DNA of 51,916 bases from Deltaproteobacteria bacterium (GTDB taxonomy: Bacteria > Desulfobacterota > Desulfobulbia > Desulfobulbales > Desulfurivibrionaceae). The notes under the pieces are model-generated. The model made no database searches. It worked only from the letters and a program-made list of their open reading frames with translations, and had not been told where the DNA came from. How positions within the stretch are numbered: position 1 is the stretch's first letter; each line of letters opens with the position of its first letter. The DNA lies in NCBI GenBank assembly GCA_021847425.1, contig JAJZRF010000015.1, forward strand, positions 1 through 51,916. Direction: 5' to 3'. This document shows positions 41,667 to 50,326 of this stretch, piece after piece. Made by a program: the position numbers and the translations under genes.

Positions 41667-42781
41667 GCGCCTTTGCCGGAAGTGAAGCCAACGAAACCTT
41701 TGTTTTAAATCTTGGCCCGCAGCATCCTGCCACGCATGGGGTTCTGCGCGTCAAGCTGACCATGGACGGAGAGTACATCGTGGAAGCGGAGCCGGTTCTG
41801 GGCTACATCCACCGCATGCACGAAAAGATGGGGGAGAACCGGACCTGGGCCCAGTTTTTGCCCAACACCGGGAGGATGGATTATCTGCATGCCCTTGCAT
41901 ACAACCATGGCTATGTCTCGGTGGTGGAACGGGCAGCGGGTATTGCCGTGCCGGAGCGGGCTGAATATCTGCGGGTGATCACCGCCGAGCTGAACAGGGT
42001 TTCCAGCCATCTTCTCTGGTTTGGTGCCTTTATTCTGGATCTTGGCGGATTTTCTCCGTTGCTCTATGCCTTTGACGACAGGGAGCATATCCTTGACCTG
42101 TTGGAATCGGTGACCGGTTCACGTCTCACCTATTGTTATTTCCGTTTTGGCGGGGTGTACAACGACATCGATGATAATTTTGTCGCAGGGACCCAGGCGT
42201 TTATCAAGCGTCTGCGCGGGCGGATGCCCATGTACCATAATCTGGTCACCAAGAACATCATCCTGATGACACGACTCAAAGAAATCGGCCCGATTTCAGC
42301 GGAGATGTGCCGCAAATACGGGGCAACCGGTCCGGTTTGCCGGGGCTCCGGCATCAACTTTGATGTGCGCAAGCACGAGCCGTATTCCATCTACCCGGAA
42401 TTTGATTTCGATGTGCCGGTGTACGAGCAGGGCGATTCCATGGCCCGCTATATGGTGCGGATGGACGAGATCGAACAGAGTCTGCGCATTATTGAGCAGG
42501 CCCTCGATAAACTGCCGGAAGGCCCGGTCATGGCTGACAAGGTTCCCAAGATCCTCAAGCCCGCCAAGGGCGATTATTACCATGCCGTGGAAACGGCGCG
42601 CGGTTCGTTCGGTGTGCGGGTGGTCAGCGACGGGAGCAACACCCCCTATCGCCTGAAGCTCCGTTCTCCAACTTTTTCCAATTTGAGCCTCTTTGGCGAG
42701 GCCTGTCGGGGCATGTTGCTGCCTGACGCCCTTGCCTTGATGGGAAGCCTGGATTTGGTCATCCCCGAGATAGACAGGTAA
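41663..42781 (+). CDS. nuoD: Complex I subunit D (NuoD)
   Basis: This encodes 372 aa, ATG 41663 overlapping the nuoC stop by 4 nt. NiFe-hydrogenase-like 49-kDa subunit with LGPQHPATHGVLRVKLTMDG, which holds the quinone-site His, and MGENRTWAQFLPNTGRMDYL. It lines the quinone pocket with NuoB. Shorter than D subunits with fused C, and normal for a stand-alone one. Confidence 0.97.
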   Translation: MSAFAGSEANETFVLNLGPQHPATHGVLRVKLTMDGEYIVEAEPVLGYIHRMHEKMGENRTWAQFLPNTGRMDYLHALAYNHGYVSVVERAAGIAVPERAEYLRVITAELNRVSSHLLWFGAFILDLGGFSPLLYAFDDREHILDLLESVTGSRLTYCYFRFGGVYNDIDDNFVAGTQAFIKRLRGRMPMYHNLVTKNIILMTRLKEIGPISAEMCRKYGATGPVCRGSGINFDVRKHEPYSIYPEFDFDVPVYEQGDSMARYMVRMDEIEQSLRIIEQALDKLPEGPVMADKVPKILKPAKGDYYHAVETARGSFGVRVVSDGSNTPYRLKLRSPTFSNLSLFGEACRGMLLPDALALMGSLDLVIPEIDR

Positions 42782-42791
42782 GGAGCTTCTT

Positions 42792-43784
42792 ATGCATGTG
42801 GATCCTGAAATAATAAGGCTGCTGGCATTCCTGATCGGAGTGATCGCCTTTGCGGCCCTGAACGCCGCCTATCTGGTCTGGCTGGAACGGAAAGAAGCGG
42901 GGCATATCCAGCGGCGGATCGGTCCCAAGGAGGTCGGCCCCTTTGGCTTGCTCCAGCCTTTGGTCGACGGCATCAAGCTGATGACCAAACAGCTCATTGT
43001 TCCGGCCGGGGTTGATCCCGTCCTGTTCAGGATTGCCCCGATCCTGGTCATGGTTCCAGCGATCATGAGCTTTGTCACCATCCCCTTCAGCGAAACACTG
43101 GTGGCGAGAAATCTTGATATCGGCCTGCTCGCCATCTTTGCCTTTGCCTCGGTAAACGTCCTCGGTCTTCTCCTTGGCGCTTGGGGCTCGCGCAATAAAT
43201 ACGCGGTTATCTCCGCAGCCCGCGTCGTTTCCCAGAACGTGGCCTATGAGATACCCATGCTGGTCACGGTGGTGACCTTGGTCATGATCACCGGCACCAT
43301 GAACCTCCATAATATAGTGATGCAGCAGCAGGGCGGTTTCTGGCACTGGAATATCTTTAACTTTTCGGCAAGCCCCCTGATGCCGGTGGCCTTTCTGATC
43401 TTTTTTGTCTGCATGCTGGCGGAGACCAACCGGGCCCCCTTTGACATGGCCGAAGCGGAGAGCGAACTGGTCGCCGGTGCCTTTACCGAGTATTCCGGCA
43501 TGGGCTTCGGCGTCTTTTTCATGGGCGAGTATGCCAATATCGTCATCGGCGCCAGCATGGCGACTATCCTGTTCCTGGGCGGCTGGGATTGTCCTTTCGG
43601 GCTTTTTCCGGGAGTGCACTGGTTTCTGATCAAGATGTATTTCCTGATTTTCACCGTCATCTGGATTCGTTGGACCTATCCAAGAACAACCTTTTACGGG
43701 CTGCTCAATCTTTCCTGGAAGATTTTGATCCCGATCTCCTTTTTTAATCTGATTCTTACCAGTGCCATGTTGAAGGTGTTTTAA
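42792..43784 (+). CDS. nuoH: Complex I subunit H (NuoH)
   Basis: This encodes 330 aa with eight membrane helices. Features: ERKEAGHIQRRIGPKEVGPF near the N-terminus, AETNRAPFDMAEAESELVAG in the mid-loop and WIRWTYPRTTFYGLLN near the end, all charged residues of the quinone-coupling channel. It directly follows nuoD: the usual E, F and G genes are absent. Confidence 0.97.
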   Translation: MHVDPEIIRLLAFLIGVIAFAALNAAYLVWLERKEAGHIQRRIGPKEVGPFGLLQPLVDGIKLMTKQLIVPAGVDPVLFRIAPILVMVPAIMSFVTIPFSETLVARNLDIGLLAIFAFASVNVLGLLLGAWGSRNKYAVISAARVVSQNVAYEIPMLVTVVTLVMITGTMNLHNIVMQQQGGFWHWNIFNFSASPLMPVAFLIFFVCMLAETNRAPFDMAEAESELVAGAFTEYSGMGFGVFFMGEYANIVIGASMATILFLGGWDCPFGLFPGVHWFLIKMYFLIFTVIWIRWTYPRTTFYGLLNLSWKILIPISFFNLILTSAMLKVF

Positions 43785-43786
43785 CC

Positions 43787-44230
43787 ATGATCGACTATCT
43801 CAGAGAGATTATCAGCGGGACCTGGAGCCTGTTTGTCGGCCTGGGGATTACCATCCGGTATTTTTTTCAGCCGGTGGTGACGGTGCAGTATCCATACCAG
43901 ACTTTGCCCATGACCCCACGCTTCCGCGGGCATATCGAACTGGTGAAGGACGAGGAGACCGGCGAGACAAGATGCATCGTCTGCGGCATGTGCCAGAAAG
44001 CCTGTCCCTCGAACTGCATCACTGTGAATGGTGAAAAGCGGGAAGGGGTGAAAGGAAAGGTGCTGACCGAATACAGACTGGATTTCACCAAATGCAGTCT
44101 GTGCGGACTCTGTGTGGAAAGCTGTACGCCCAAGGCAATCACCTTTTCCAAGGATTACAACCTCGCGGGCGTCAGAAAGGAAGCGTACATCTTTGATCTC
44201 AAAAAACGTTTGGAGGCAAAGAACCGATGA
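43787..44230 (+). CDS. nuoI: Complex I subunit I (NuoI), two [4Fe-4S] clusters
   Basis: This encodes 147 aa. Two ferredoxin motifs: CIVCGMCQKACPSNC and CSLCGLCVESCTP, binding clusters N6a and N6b, which pass electrons to N2 in NuoB. The N-terminal helix contacts NuoH. The stop overlaps the nuoJ start by 4 nt. Confidence 0.97.
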   Translation: MIDYLREIISGTWSLFVGLGITIRYFFQPVVTVQYPYQTLPMTPRFRGHIELVKDEETGETRCIVCGMCQKACPSNCITVNGEKREGVKGKVLTEYRLDFTKCSLCGLCVESCTPKAITFSKDYNLAGVRKEAYIFDLKKRLEAKNR

Positions 44231-44751
44231 TGTCCTTGCTTACGGCTGAAGGCCTTTCCGGCCTCTTGTTTCTGGTATTTATTGGAGTGACTCTGGCCGG
44301 GGCTCTGGTTGCCACGAACGCCCGCAGCCTGATCCGCAGCGTGGCCGGGCTGGCTCTCTGTTTCCTTGGGGTGGCCGGGCTCTACTATTATCTTAACAGC
44401 CCCTTTGTCGCCCTCATGCAGATCCTTATCTATGTGGGCGCTGTCTGCGTCACCATTATCTTTGCCGTGATGCTGGCCGAATCTTCGGATCTAAAGCGGG
44501 TTACCCGGCGCAACGGGCTGGTTGGCCCCCTGGCTTTTTTGACCAGCGGCATTCTGATCTGGGCACTGGCGGGATTGGCTTTGAAAACAGAATGGCGTCC
44601 AGCTCCCTGTCTGCTTAATCGCGGGACGGTGGAGAATCTTGGCCAGTCATTGCTCACCACTTACAGCATGAGCTTTGAACTGATTTCCGTGGTCTTACTG
44701 GTGGCTGTGGTCGGCTCCTTGGTTCTGGCCCGGGTCGGGAGGGATAAATAA
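44227..44751 (+). CDS. nuoJ: Complex I subunit J (NuoJ)
   Basis: This encodes 174 aa with five membrane helices (FLVFIGVTLAGALVATNARS, LMQILIYVGAVCVTIIFAVM). The VGAVCVTIIFAVML segment matches the helix with the pi-bulge. Its stop shares a base with the nuoK ATG. Confidence 0.95.
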   Translation: MMSLLTAEGLSGLLFLVFIGVTLAGALVATNARSLIRSVAGLALCFLGVAGLYYYLNSPFVALMQILIYVGAVCVTIIFAVMLAESSDLKRVTRRNGLVGPLAFLTSGILIWALAGLALKTEWRPAPCLLNRGTVENLGQSLLTTYSMSFELISVVLLVAVVGSLVLARVGRDK

Positions 44752-45077
44752 TGAATGTTCTTGTCCTCAGCAACAGCCTGCACACCTATCTGGTGATTGC
44801 GGCCCTGCTTTTTGGCATCGGCCTCTACGGCATGGTGCAGCGCCAGACCTTTATCGGGATGTTGATCTCCGCGGAATTGATCTTGAGCGGGGCTTCCCTC
44901 AACTTTATGGCCTTTAACCGATTTCTGGCTCCCGATCCCACGGTTGGTCAGGTCTTTACCCTGTTCATCATGGCCATTGCCGCTGCGGAGGCGGCTATTG
45001 CCCTGAGCATAATTATCGCCGTCTATCGGAACTACAAATCCATCGACACCGAAGATGTCGTGGATTTGCAAGGTTAG
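44751..45077 (+). CDS. nuoK: Complex I subunit K (NuoK)
   Basis: This encodes 108 aa with three membrane helices. Features: YLVIAALLFGIGLYGMVQRQ, SAELILSGASLNFMAF and AIAAAEAAIALSIII, whose two buried Glu residues form part of the proton path (MrpC-like). Overlaps nuoJ by one base; 20 nt to the next gene. Confidence 0.96.
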   Translation: MNVLVLSNSLHTYLVIAALLFGIGLYGMVQRQTFIGMLISAELILSGASLNFMAFNRFLAPDPTVGQVFTLFIMAIAAAEAAIALSIIIAVYRNYKSIDTEDVVDLQG

Positions 45078-45097
45078 AGAGGAAAGGAATAAGGGTC

Positions 45098-46603
45098 ATG
45101 GATACAATTGTTTCCGTAAAACCGCTGCTCGCCATACTGACGGCCCTGGCCGGGTCTATTCTTGTGATGATGTCCGGTCGCAAGCCCAATATAAGGGAGG
45201 CGTGGTCCTTTATCGCGGCGGTGACGATGTTCGGCATCATCATCTCGATGGTCACCACCGTTGCCCCGGCGCCCTTGGGCGAGGGCAAAACCATTGTCTA
45301 CCGTCTCTTCAGTCTCCTGCCGGGGGTCTCTGTCACCCTGCGGGTTGATGCCTTTTCCATGATTTTCGCCGTGGCCGCCTCCTTCCTCTGGATATTGGCG
45401 GTGTTTTATTCCGCAGGCTATATGCGCGGTCTGCATGAGCATGCCCAGACCCGGTTCAATGCCTGTTTCGCCCTCTCCTTGTTTGGGGCCATGGGCGTGG
45501 CTTTTTCCGACAATCTTTTCACCCTGTACCTCTTCTACGAGATTGTCAGCATCTGCACTTATCCGCTGGTTGCTCATCACCAGGATGAGGAGGGGTACCA
45601 GGGCGCCAAGAAGTATATAGTCTATCTGACCACCACCGCCAAAGGCATGGTGTTGCCGGCCATGATCCTTATCTATGTGCTCACCGGCTCCCTTGATTTT
45701 GCCCACAATATCCGCACCGGCATTTTTTCCAGCGGTACGGTTGATGCCCATGGCGCCTTGGTGACAATGCTTTACGTCTTCTGCCTCCTCGGTTTTGCCA
45801 AAAACGGGCTCATGCCCTTCCATAACTGGCTTCCCGGAGCGATGGTGGCCCCGACCCCCGTTTCCGCCCTGCTCCATGCCGTGGCCGTGGTCAAGGTCGG
45901 TGTGTTCTGCACAACCCGGGTCATGCTCTATGTCTTCGGCACCGACCTGATGCATGGCCTGAATCTTGGCATCCCCACCGCCTATTTTGTCTCCTTCACC
46001 ATTCTGGTGGCCTCGATCATTGCTTTGTCCAAGGATAACCTTAAGGCACGCCTTGCCTATTCAACGGTGAGCCAGCTCTCCTACATCATCCTTGGCGTGG
46101 CCCTCCTCACCCCCAGCGGCATTCAGGGCGGGCTGATCCATATCGTCAATCATGCCTTTTCCAAGATCACCCTCTTTTTCTGCGCCGGTGCCATCTATGT
46201 GGCTACCCACAAGAAGAATATATCCGAGATGAGCGGACTGGGGCGGAGCATGCCTTTCACCTTTGCCGCCTTCGGTATCGCCTCTCTCAGCATGATCGGT
46301 GCGCCGCCGGTTGCAGGCTTTGTCACCAAATGGAAGCTTTTGGTCGGGACCATGCAATTGCAGTCTCACTATATCGGCATTTTGCTGGTGCTGCTGGCCA
46401 GCACCCTGTTGAACGTGGCCTATTTCGCGCCGGTAACCTATCGGGCCTTTTTTGGCAAACGTCCCGAGGGTGAAGCCTATGCAGGGATCAAGGAGGCGCC
46501 CCTGGCCATGGTGGTGCCCCTCATGATTGCCGCGATCATCTCGGTGGTCATCGGCATCTACCCTGATTTTATGATGAACTTTGTCAAGGCGGTGACGGGA
46601 TGA
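45098..46603 (+). CDS. NuoL/MrpD-type proton-pumping subunit (short form)
   Basis: This encodes 501 aa with about 14 membrane helices. Antiporter family motifs: DNLFTLYLFYEIVSICTYPL, a Lys-bearing helix around GFAKNGLMPFHNWLPGAMVA, and SKDNLKARLAYSTVSQLSYI. It lacks the long C-terminal lateral helix of standard NuoL (about 610 aa), so it resembles MrpD. In this operon it takes the place where nuoL usually lies. One of four antiporter-like subunits here. Confidence 0.9.
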   Translation: MDTIVSVKPLLAILTALAGSILVMMSGRKPNIREAWSFIAAVTMFGIIISMVTTVAPAPLGEGKTIVYRLFSLLPGVSVTLRVDAFSMIFAVAASFLWILAVFYSAGYMRGLHEHAQTRFNACFALSLFGAMGVAFSDNLFTLYLFYEIVSICTYPLVAHHQDEEGYQGAKKYIVYLTTTAKGMVLPAMILIYVLTGSLDFAHNIRTGIFSSGTVDAHGALVTMLYVFCLLGFAKNGLMPFHNWLPGAMVAPTPVSALLHAVAVVKVGVFCTTRVMLYVFGTDLMHGLNLGIPTAYFVSFTILVASIIALSKDNLKARLAYSTVSQLSYIILGVALLTPSGIQGGLIHIVNHAFSKITLFFCAGAIYVATHKKNISEMSGLGRSMPFTFAAFGIASLSMIGAPPVAGFVTKWKLLVGTMQLQSHYIGILLVLLASTLLNVAYFAPVTYRAFFGKRPEGEAYAGIKEAPLAMVVPLMIAAIISVVIGIYPDFMMNFVKAVTG

Positions 46604-46851
46604 TAGTAAAACTGATTGATTTTCTGCGTGACCGGTTGCAGCTGGTCATCCGTCTGTGCTATGTCGGGCTGGCGCTTTCGGTGGTCTGGGATGTCCTTTT
46701 TGTCTCCAAGGAACATGTCGAGACCGCGGCCGAGCGTATACCGGGCTTCTGGGCGATCTTTGGCTTTGTCTCCTGTGTGGTGATCATCATTGTTTCCAAG
46801 TGGTACGGCCATCTGGGAATCATGACCCGTGAGGATTATTATGATAACTGA
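46600..46851 (+). CDS. Small two-helix membrane protein within the complex I operon
   Basis: This encodes 83 aa with two membrane helices (about 14-33 and 49-66), separated by a short loop. ATG 46600 overlaps the preceding stop by 4 nt and its own end overlaps the next start by 11 nt. I do not recognise a family; it may be an adaptor between the two antiporter subunits. Confidence 0.85.
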   Translation: MIVKLIDFLRDRLQLVIRLCYVGLALSVVWDVLFVSKEHVETAAERIPGFWAIFGFVSCVVIIIVSKWYGHLGIMTREDYYDN

Positions 46852-48637
46852 TTTCTGGCTGCATCCATCTCTCATACTCATTGTTGGCGCCTTTATCATG
46901 CCCTTTCTGCCGAAATGGCTGAAGCGCCCCTATCTGGTCATCGTTCCGACCCTGGCCTTTCTGGATGTGCTGTCCATGCAGGGCCATCACGGCACCTTCG
47001 GAGTGGTTCGTTTTCTCGATTGGTACCTCACCTTTGGCCGGGTGGATGGGCTGACCATGGTCTTTGCCTACATTATGACCCTGATGTGCATCATCGGCAC
47101 CATCTACGGACTCCATGTGGAGGATGATTTTCAGCATGTCGCGGCCTGGCTCTATGTTGCCGGTTCGCTGGGGGTTATCTTCTGCGGCGATTATCTGGTG
47201 CTCTTCCTCTTCTGGGAGCTGATGGCCTTTGCCTCGGTCTTTCTGGTCTGGTTCCGCAGGCGGCCTGAATCCCTGGCGGTCGGCTACCGGTATCTGCTGG
47301 TGCATACCGCTGGTGGCCTGGCCCTGCTGGCCGGGCTTATTCTCCGCTACAAGGCCACGGGCGGCGATCTCTCCTTCGGCCCCATCGGTGTGGGCAATCC
47401 CAGCCTTTACACCTATCTGATCTTGATCGGTTTTCTCTTGAACGCCGCGGTTCCGCCTTTCCATGCCTGGCTGCCCGACGCCTATGGGGAAGCGACCGTA
47501 ACCGGCGCCGTCTTCATGTGCGCCTTCACCACGAAAACCGCGATTTATGCTTTGGCCCGCGCCTTTGCCGGGATGGAGATTCTGGTGCCGCTTGGGGTGT
47601 GCATGGCTCTCTACGGTGTGGTCTACGCGGTGCTTGAAAATGATGCCCGGAGGTTGCTTGCCTACCACATCATCAGCCAGGTCGGCTACATGGTGGCCGG
47701 GGTGGGGATCGGCACCGAGCTTGCCATCAATGGGGCCTGCGCCCACGCCTTTGCCCATATCCTCTATAAGGGCTTGTTGTTCATGGGGTGCGGCTCCGTG
47801 CTGCACATGACCGGCAAAAGCAAGTTCAGCGATTTGGGCGGTCTCTACAAGAAAATGCCGAAGAGTTTTGTCTTCACCATGATCGGGGGGCTTTCGATCT
47901 CCGCTTTTCCGCTTTTTTCCGGTTTTGTCAGCAAATCAATGATCATTGCGGCGGGCTTTGAGGTCCACAACTACTGGGCCGGCTTCCTGCTGACCCTGGC
48001 CGGGGCAGGAACTTTTCTTCACACCGGTCTCAAGGTGCCCTATTTTATCTGGTTTGGCAAAAACAACTGCAGCCAAGAGACTTGGGACAAGGCCGCTGAT
48101 CCGCCATGGAACATGCAGCTCGGCATGGGTATTGCCGCGTTCCTCTGCATCCTGATCGGCTGTTATACCCCCTATCTTTACAACATGCTGCCCTATCAGC
48201 AGGCTGCGGCGGAATACCATCCATATACTGCCAGCCATCTTTCGGAAACCATACAGATTCTGCTGTTCACCGCGCTGGGATTCTTTCTGCTCATCAAGAA
48301 GCTCGCACCGGAGCCAAAAATCAGTATTGATCTAGACTGGTTCTATCGCATGGGCGGCCGCGGCTTTTACTGGCTCGCCAGAAAGCCCATCCAGTGGGCG
48401 GACAGCTGTGTCAGTGAAGGGTACCGCTACGTTGGCTTGATCCCGCTTATGACCACAGCCAGGTTCTGGTCCTGGTTTGACTGGCATGCCATTGACGGCG
48501 TGGTTGACGGAGTGGCCAGAACGGTGCGCGGCATCGGGGGCTTGGTTCGGCGGACGCAGAGCGGTCAACTGCAGTACAACATATTTTATGCGGTATCCCT
48601 TGTTGCTGTTGCGCTCGCTTTATATGTATTTGCCTAA
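46841..48637 (+). CDS. Additional NuoL-type antiporter subunit with C-terminal extension
   Basis: This encodes 598 aa from ATG 46841 (GAGG upstream, overlapping the small gene). About 14 helices with the antiporter motifs FCGDYLVLFLFWELMAFASV, AAVPPFHAWLPDAYGEATV and ENDARRLLAYHIISQVGYM. The C-terminus has a further helical segment ending with the NuoL-like RTQSGQLQYNIFYAVSLVAV, which suggests a lateral arm. It therefore shares features with NuoL and MrpD. It is extra compared with the standard L-M-N set. Confidence 0.9.
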   Translation: MITDFWLHPSLILIVGAFIMPFLPKWLKRPYLVIVPTLAFLDVLSMQGHHGTFGVVRFLDWYLTFGRVDGLTMVFAYIMTLMCIIGTIYGLHVEDDFQHVAAWLYVAGSLGVIFCGDYLVLFLFWELMAFASVFLVWFRRRPESLAVGYRYLLVHTAGGLALLAGLILRYKATGGDLSFGPIGVGNPSLYTYLILIGFLLNAAVPPFHAWLPDAYGEATVTGAVFMCAFTTKTAIYALARAFAGMEILVPLGVCMALYGVVYAVLENDARRLLAYHIISQVGYMVAGVGIGTELAINGACAHAFAHILYKGLLFMGCGSVLHMTGKSKFSDLGGLYKKMPKSFVFTMIGGLSISAFPLFSGFVSKSMIIAAGFEVHNYWAGFLLTLAGAGTFLHTGLKVPYFIWFGKNNCSQETWDKAADPPWNMQLGMGIAAFLCILIGCYTPYLYNMLPYQQAAAEYHPYTASHLSETIQILLFTALGFFLLIKKLAPEPKISIDLDWFYRMGGRGFYWLARKPIQWADSCVSEGYRYVGLIPLMTTARFWSWFDWHAIDGVVDGVARTVRGIGGLVRRTQSGQLQYNIFYAVSLVAVALALYVFA

Positions 48638-48677
48638 GCCGCTGTAACAAGATTACCTGGATGGTCAAAACGGCATA

Positions 48678-48736
48678 AGGAGCCGTAAAGAAAGGGGCCC
48701 ACAAGCATAGGTTGTTTCGTAAAGGCTCCTAATTTT
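48678..48736 (+). terminator. Possible attenuator hairpin between the extra antiporter gene and nuoM
   Basis: AGGAGCC (48678-48684) pairs with GGCTCCT (48724-48730) and is followed by AATTTTTA. A nested ACAA/TTGT stem lies inside. The stem is short and the loop 39 nt, so it is weak. The gap here (about 119 nt) is the longest in the operon. Confidence 0.35.
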
Positions 48737-48756
48737 TATTACTGAGGATGGTGGGA

Positions 48757-50280
48757 ATGGACTTTTTGATAATGAACCATATGGGGTTTCCCATTCTGAG
48801 TGCCCTGATCTTTCTGCCCTTGGTCGGTGCCCTGATTTTGTTGTGTATTCCCGGGGAAACCGCGGCCAAGAACTGGACGATGCTGGTGACTGTGGTCACG
48901 GCCCTGGTTTCCCTGCCCCTATACTGGAATTTTGATGCTACTACCGCTAAATATCAGTTTGGCGAACACGCCTCCTGGATTTCCGCTCTGCATATCAATT
49001 ATACCTTGGGGATCGATGGTATCTCCCTGCTGCTGGTTTTGCTGACGACCTTGATCATGCCCCTGTGCGTCCTCGGATCCTGGCGGTACATCGACAAACG
49101 GGTCAAGGAATTCATGATCTGTCTGCTGCTCATGGAAACCTCCATGCTCGGCGTGTTCATGGCCCTTGATTTCATCCTCTTTTACCTGTTGTGGGAAGCG
49201 ATGCTCATTCCCATGTATCTGTTGATCGCGGTCTGGGGCGGTCCCCGGAAGGTGTACGCCTCGACCAAGTTTTTTCTCTACACCCTGGCAGGCTCAGTAC
49301 TGCTGCTTGTTGCCATCATCGCCCTCTATCTTGACCAAGGGACCTTCAGCATCCCTACCTTGATGGGGCAGGATTATTCCACAAACTTCCAGATTCTGAT
49401 TTTCCTGGCCTTTTTCCTGGCCTTTGCCATCAAGGTTCCGATGTTTCCTTTCCACACCTGGCTGCCCGCCGCCCATGTCGAGGCGCCTACCGCCGGCAGC
49501 GTTATCCTGGCCTCGATTTTGCTGAAAATGGGAACCTACGGGTTTTTGCGTTTTTGCCTGCCCATAACTCCGGAAGCCACCATGATCTTCGTGCCTTATA
49601 TTCTGTGGCTTTCGGTGGCCGGTATTCTCTACGGTGGCTTCACCGCCTTGGCCCAGCAGGACATGAAAAAACTGATCGCCTACTCCAGCGTAGGCCATAT
49701 GGGATTTGTTACCCTTGGTATTTTTGTCCTGAATCAGCAGGGCATTGAGGGGGCGCTCCTGCAGATGATCAATCACGGTATCACCACCGGCGCGCTCTTT
49801 TTCTGTGTGGGCATGATCTATGAGCGCACCCATAGCCGTGAACTGGACGCAGCGGCAGGTCTCGGCAAATACATGCCGGTGTATGTCAGCTTTCTCGCGT
49901 TTTTCTCGCTTTCCTCCCTCGCCTTCCCCGGAACCAACAGTTTCGTGGGAGAATTTCTGATCCTGGTCGGCGGTTTTGCCAACAACAAGATCGTGACGGC
50001 CTTCGCCATTCCGGGCGCGGTGTTGGCAGCGGCTTACATGTTCCGCATGCTTCAACGGGTGGTGTGGGGCAGGCCTGTGAATCCGGATCATTCCGGTATC
50101 TTAGACCTCAATGTCCGGGAAATGGTGACCCTGGCGCCCTTGCTCTTCTTTGTTTTCTGGATTGGTTTGGCTCCGGCGCCGTTCCTGAAGGTGATGCATG
50201 TGAGTGTTACACATCTTATCGAGCAGGTAGGGGTTGCCTCTGGTGGCACCGTTTCTGTCGCAAAGCTGATGATTCCGTAA
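48757..50280 (+). CDS. nuoM: Complex I subunit M (NuoM)
   Basis: This encodes 507 aa from ATG 48757 (GAGG 9 nt upstream; ATG 48748 is within the ribosome site). Fourteen helices; LDFILFYLLWEAMLIPMYLL with the key Glu, KVPMFPFHTWLPAAHVEAPT with the broken helix, and QQDMKKLIAYSSVGHMGFVT. Length and motifs are those of standard NuoM, a proton-pumping subunit. Confidence 0.96.
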   Translation: MDFLIMNHMGFPILSALIFLPLVGALILLCIPGETAAKNWTMLVTVVTALVSLPLYWNFDATTAKYQFGEHASWISALHINYTLGIDGISLLLVLLTTLIMPLCVLGSWRYIDKRVKEFMICLLLMETSMLGVFMALDFILFYLLWEAMLIPMYLLIAVWGGPRKVYASTKFFLYTLAGSVLLLVAIIALYLDQGTFSIPTLMGQDYSTNFQILIFLAFFLAFAIKVPMFPFHTWLPAAHVEAPTAGSVILASILLKMGTYGFLRFCLPITPEATMIFVPYILWLSVAGILYGGFTALAQQDMKKLIAYSSVGHMGFVTLGIFVLNQQGIEGALLQMINHGITTGALFFCVGMIYERTHSRELDAAAGLGKYMPVYVSFLAFFSLSSLAFPGTNSFVGEFLILVGGFANNKIVTAFAIPGAVLAAAYMFRMLQRVVWGRPVNPDHSGILDLNVREMVTLAPLLFFVFWIGLAPAPFLKVMHVSVTHLIEQVGVASGGTVSVAKLMIP

Positions 50281-50326
50281 CGGGACTTTCTGAAGGTTTT
50301 TAAGGAACTTACGCAAAGGATACAAA

